DNA of 64,000 bases from Wurfbainia villosa (taxonomy: Eukaryota; Streptophyta; Magnoliopsida; Zingiberales; Zingiberaceae), in the NCBI GenBank assembly GCA_025175895.1, contig CM046000.1, positions 34,880,720-34,944,719 of the forward strand, written 5' to 3'. The translations under genes and the position numbers were made by a program. The notes under the pieces are model-generated. The model ran no database searches, was not told the origin of the DNA, and saw nothing but the letters and a program-made list of their open reading frames with translations. Below, piece after piece: positions 60,070 to 64,000 of this stretch (position 1 is its first letter; each line of letters starts with the position of its first letter).

Positions 60070-60214
60070 TATCTACAATGTAATATTTTAGACAATATTG
60101 CATAACCATATAAATATGCAAACAATGATTATGTGATTCTTATTTCAAAATAAAGATGTTCATACAAAAGGTAGACTTTTCAGTATACATCCCTACAATC
60201 TCCCACTTATACTA
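60070..60214 (-). mobile_element. Copia C 3' LTR end and polypurine tract
   Basis: It continues the C LTR after S (TATCTACAATGTAAT) to CATCCCTACA at 60197. The purine tract GTATAAGTGGGAGAT follows on the minus strand. Confidence 0.88.
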
Positions 60215-61285
60215 AAAGACTATGTTGTCCTCATATTGCCATACATCTGATTCCCCTTCCCTCCACTTGCCTATCAAAGCTCTCGCTAGAAGGGCCTTAG
60301 TGAAAAGGGTCTACCAGGTTATCCTCTGATGCAATCTAGGCGACAGTAACTTCTACCTCCTTTACGATTTCTCGTATCAGGTAGTACTTGCGCTCTATGT
60401 GTTTACTTGCCTTATGAGCTCGTGTTTTCTTCGAGTTTGCAACTGCACCATTATTATCACAATAAATTGTGATAGTTCTGGGCAAACCAGGAATCACATC
60501 CAAGTCCATCAGGAAGTTTCTGAGCTACACAACTTCTTTGGCCGCCTCAGAGGTTGCCACATACTCAGCTTTTATGGTGGAGTCCGCCACGCATTTTTGC
60601 TTGACACTCCTCCATACAATGACTCCACCTCCCAAAGTAAACACAAAACCTGAGGTAGACTTACTGTTATCCCTATTAGATTGGAGTCAAAATCCGTGTA
60701 ACCCACAGGGAGTAATTGGTCTGCCCGGTAAACTAGCATATAATCCCTAGTCCTTCTCAGGCACTTCAATATATGCTTTACCGCAGTCCAATGTCCCTGT
60801 CCTGGATTACTCTGATATCTGCCGACCATGCCCACAGCATAGCAGATATCTGATCTCGTACATAGCATTGCATACATGAGGCTTCCTACCGCCGAAGCAT
60901 AAGGAACCGCCTTCATCTCCTCTATCTCCTCAGATGATCTAGGACACATCTCCTTAGATAAAGGAACTCCATGCCTAAAAGTTAGAAAACCCTTCTTGGA
61001 GTTCTGCATGTTAAAACGATCCATAATCGTGTCTATGTATGAAGCTTAGGATAAGCACAACATCCTTTTCCTGCGATCCCTTATAACCTTGATCCCAAGG
61101 ATGTGTCCCACCTCTCCCAAGTCCTTCATATCAAACTGTTTGGACAACCATACCCTTACGTCCAATAACACCTTGATATTGTTGCCAATCACCAAAAAGT
61201 TATCTACGTATAGTACAAGAAATATCACTACATTTCCTTCACATCTCTTGTATACACAAGACTCATCCGGACTTTGAGTAAATCC
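60215..61285 (-). pseudogene. Copia C RNase H and end of RT, broken
   Basis: Frames at 61228-61046 (LYVDNFLVIGNN, where the YVDD centre has become YVDN) and 61024-60572 (RHGVPLSKEMCPR, VGSLMYAMLCTRSDICYAVG, LPVGYTDFDSN) cover this part. A frameshift in RNase H follows. The last piece at 60572-60300 reads only in fragments. The lost YVDD Asp alone would kill the enzyme. Confidence 0.85.
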
Positions 61286-61860
61286 ATAAGACTAGATTAC
61301 CTCATCAAAATGGATGTACCAAGACCTTGAAGCTTGCTTCAATCCATAAATGGACCGATTAAGCTTACATACAAGATGCTCTTTGCCCTTAGCAATGAAT
61401 CCCTCTGGTTGCTTCATATAGATGTTTTCCTCAAGACTTCCATTAAGGAAAGTTGTCTTGACATCCATCTGCCACACCTCATAATCCATATAAGCTGCTA
61501 TGCATAAGAGAATCCAGATAGACTTAAGCATGGCTACCGGCGAAAAGGTCTCCTCATAATCGATACCCTCTTTCTGAGTATACCCCTTCGCAACAAGCCT
61601 CGCTTTGAAGGTCTCAACCTTCCCATCTATTCCTCTCTTTCTCTTGTAGATCCACTTGCATCCAATGGTTTTTACACCATCGGGTGGTTCTACTAGCTCC
61701 CAGACCTGATTTGAATCCATAGATTCAATCTCAGCATTCATTGCACTTTGCCAAGATGCTGTATCTTTATCTTGGATTGCCTCGTCATATGTTCAGGGAT
61801 CAGGTTCATGTTCGTCAGGGACCAAATCAGAAGATTCTCCCAAGAACATGAATCTATTAG
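61286..61860 (-). pseudogene. Copia C reverse transcriptase N-terminal part
   Basis: A 149-codon frame (61741-61292) runs VWELVEPPDGVKTIGCKWIY, FKARLVAKGYTQKEGIDYEE, MDVKTTFLNGSLEENIYM, LKQASRSWYIHFDEVI and stops at TAG (EVI-stop-SYG), the same stop as in A. The linker upstream (WTYDEAIQDKD region) has a further stop near 61793. Confidence 0.88.
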
Positions 61861-62508
61861 GTTGTCTCACAACCCTCCCACTACGATGAGGTATCACCTG
61901 TGTATCCTCTGTGACACGCGGTGCAGTGACTTGTGGTATATCCTCTTTGTACCAGTGGTACTGAAGAAGTGACTTCCCCTTTTAATTTCTCCAGAACAAT
62001 TTTACTCTTGGGCTTATGGTTCATCACATAGTCTTCCTCTAGAAATCTGGCGTTCGTGCTAACGATCACCCTCTGATCTCTAGGACTATAAAATAAACCA
62101 CCCTTCGTTCCTCTAGGATAGACAACGTACATGCGTACTTCTGGACGAGGTTCCAACTTACCAGCATCTACCTTTAGCACATGTGCTGGATTGCCCATTT
62201 CCGAATATGTCTTAGACTAGGCTTTCGCCCAGTCCACAATTCTATGGGAGTAGAAGGTATTGATTTAGATGGAACCAAGTTCAGAATGTACACCGCCGTA
62301 TCTTGAGCATATCCCCAGAACAAATTCGGCAACTCAGAATAACTCATCATCTATCTAACCATCTCCATAAGAGTTCTATTTCTTCGCTTTGCTACACCTT
62401 TCTGCTAGGGTGTGCCAGGTGCAGTCAATTGGGATTGAATCCCAGCCTCTGATAAGTAATTCCTAAACTCTCCCAAGAGGTATTAGCCACTACGAGCAGA
62501 TCGTAGTG
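61861..62508 (-). pseudogene. Copia C integrase C-terminal part
   Basis: The 62198-61881 frame carries AHVLKVDAGKLEPRPEVRMY, FYSPRDQRVIVSTNARFLEED and NHKPKSK. Upstream remains of QQNG and SELPNLFWGYAQDTAVYILNL can be read with stops. Confidence 0.82.
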
Positions 62509-63238
62509 TCATCCATATCTTGAATAATCGTCTATGAGAAAGACGAAATATTCAAAACCACCTCTAGCCTGGATAGTCATAGGACCACACATATCAGAAT
62601 GAACCAATTCTAACACATCTTTGGCTTTATACCCCTTGGCCTTAAAAGACCTCTTGGTCATTTTATCCTCCAAGCAAGATTCGTAGGTTGGGAAATCTTC
62701 CACAACTAATGAACCCAGAGGTCCATCAGCTATCAACCTTTGAATTCTGCTTAGGTTAATATGACTAAGCCTAAGATGCCAAAGATATGTTTGGTTCATC
62801 TTCGAAGGTTCTTTTCTCTTATTGGAATTAGAAGATGAGTTATAAACTTCAATTTGCATCGTGGGAGGTTTTGGTTCAAGTGTATACAAATTTCCTATTA
62901 ATGTACCTGAACAGATATTCTCCCTATTCCTTTTTATAACAGCTCTGTCATTAAAAGAAATAGAATATCCATCCATAAACAATTTAGAAACTAAAACTAA
63001 GTTCTTTCTAAATAAAGGTACATAAAGGGAATTTTCCAGAACCTAAGTTTTATTTTTCTCAAGAGATAAATAAAACTTCTCCCACTGCAATAGCCGCCAC
63101 CTTCGTGGCATTGCCCAAGTAAATGGTAATCTCCCCTTTAGCTTGTCGTCGGGTTTCTTAGAACCCCTGCAAAGTATTACAGACATGATTAGTGGCTCCC
63201 GTATCTACACACCAGGTGCTGGTAGATAACACCGCTAA
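62509..63238 (-). pseudogene. Copia C protease end and integrase, with internal deletion
   Basis: The 62982-62509 frame has LWHLRLSHINLSRIQRLI (first zinc His region, RLGH changed to RLSH), YESCLEDKM with one Cys lost, LVHSDMCGPM and FLIDDYSRYG. The next sequence jumps to TLRSARSG near 62508. The segment between, about 45 codons in A and B, is deleted, and the second catalytic Asp is Ala. Confidence 0.85.
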
Positions 63239-63600
63239 TCATGTTTCAATGACTAGTCCAAAGGATATATCTTTGTTCTGCTTTGGATTGGGACAGTCCT
63301 TCTTCCAATGTCCATCCTGCTTGTAAGTGAAGTACTTGCCTTTCAGCTTCTTCACTCCTCCCTGAGATCCTCCCACCACCCTTGGTCCACCTTGTTTCTC
63401 CTTCTTCTTGCCTTTCGGCTTAGAAGTAGAAACCTTTTTGAGCAACCATGGCTTGAGGACACTCTTCGAAGAGTGCATACTAGTACTCCTTAGCAGATAA
63501 GACAATATCTAGATTCTTTTCCAATCATCATAATTATGTACAGTAAGTTTATTTTCTTTAGTATCAAAGCAAGTGGATTGAAAGTCAATTTTGTAAATCC
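63239..63600 (-). pseudogene. Copia C gag remnant with large deletion
   Basis: Gag starts near 63580 with a decayed ATG region (LTFNPLALI). It runs to EECP and then passes directly into QAMVAQK, the Lys-rich stretch and the knuckle YFTYKQDGHWKKDCPN, with two Cys replaced by Tyr. In B2 the same two points are about 480 bp apart, so most of the capsid part is deleted. Confidence 0.85.
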
Positions 63601-64000
63601 TAAGAATCACATAGATCATTACTGTAGATTTTAAAAAATTATTGATTTCTCAAACAATAAAATTTTAAAATCAACCAACACCTCAAAACACCGAGAATAT
63701 CGTATGACACGATAGTGTGGACGTATACGAATTCTACATTTGCAAGAGGAGGTTTTACCCATTAATTTTACTATCTTGTCAACCTAACTTTTTGACAAGT
63801 AAAATTAATAATTGGTTTCTCTTCAACCCTAAAAATAAAAGCAGTGACTCCGATGGGGAGGATACTTATATTTGTATCTAAGTGTTCACCATTACTCGGT
63901 ACCAAGGTAATTATCTCAGGTTATGTGCCTTCCGATGGGGAAGTAAACACTCTCTTTGATAATTCCCTATAACCATATTTGACCTTGTGATCCGCAAACA
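63601..64000 (-). other. Copia C untranslated leader, to window end
   Basis: Non-coding, parallel to the A leader 13085-13500, including TCCGATGGGGAGG at 63848-63860 and TCCGATGGGGAAG near 63931. The primer site is not reached. Confidence 0.8.

Larger units (their letters stand above)
51132..64000 (-). mobile_element. Copia element C, minus strand, runs off the window, split by S
   Basis: Left to right: 3' LTR part (51132-53089), Sirevirus S with its duplication (53090-60069), LTR end (60070-60197), polypurine tract, then RNase H, RT, integrase, protease and gag on the minus strand, then leader to 64000. The primer site and 5' LTR lie beyond the window. It is the same family as A and B but the most decayed copy. 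Confidence 0.9.

Overview
This 64-kb window is nuclear DNA of a flowering plant and consists almost entirely of nested LTR retrotransposons. I see no convincing host gene, rRNA gene, tRNA gene or CRISPR array. The basis for calling it a plant is the set of element types: Ty1/copia elements with 1.85-kb LTRs, Sirevirus-type copia elements, a chromodomain-bearing Ty3/gypsy element, and primer-binding sites matching the 3' end of plant initiator tRNA-Met. A monocot with a large genome is plausible, but the sequence does not prove it.

Layout. 1-7244 is a decayed plus-strand Ty3/gypsy chromovirus (G1): a partial 5' LTR with several tandem-repeat arrays, a ruined pol with recognisable reverse transcriptase, integrase and chromodomain, and the start of the 3' LTR. 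7245-16060 is a full-length minus-strand copia element (A) inserted in that 3' LTR, with a 5-bp target duplication. 16061-16731 is leftover flank plus a 255-bp (TA)n tract. 16732-28225 holds two related gypsy-type LTR copies (G2), the second split by a complete minus-strand, gag-only element (N3, 21141-26303, exact GTCGT duplication). 28226-31667 is a truncated plus-strand gag-only element (N1).

31668-51071 is a plus-strand copia array of the same family as A, arranged LTR-internal-LTR-internal (B1 and B2). B2 is split by a complete plus-strand gag-only element with an intact 526-codon gag (N2, 44680-50724). 51132-64000 is a third, minus-strand copia of that family (C), running off the window. 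Its 3' LTR is split by a complete but defective Sirevirus (S, 53090-60064, exact CATGT duplication).

How the parts relate. N1, N2 and N3 share Sirevirus hallmarks with S: LTR ends or primer site, polypurine tracts repeated upstream of the 3' LTR, a C-rich box near the LTR end, and palindrome-rich U3 regions. They encode only a gag-like protein with two CCHC knuckles and no enzymes, so they could move only if an autonomous Sirevirus supplied the enzymes in trans. The copia copies A, B1, B2 and C are all broken by stops, frameshifts and deletions. Some stops are shared between copies, suggesting that defective copies were amplified. The most interesting signal is in the Sirevirus-type LTRs. In three LTR pairs the two LTRs agree well along most of their length, yet differ heavily in one U3 patch each that coincides with clusters of the palindrome CAGTCGACTG and its derivatives. 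This patch, together with the gag-only families and their shared short motif, is the best candidate here for something under-described.
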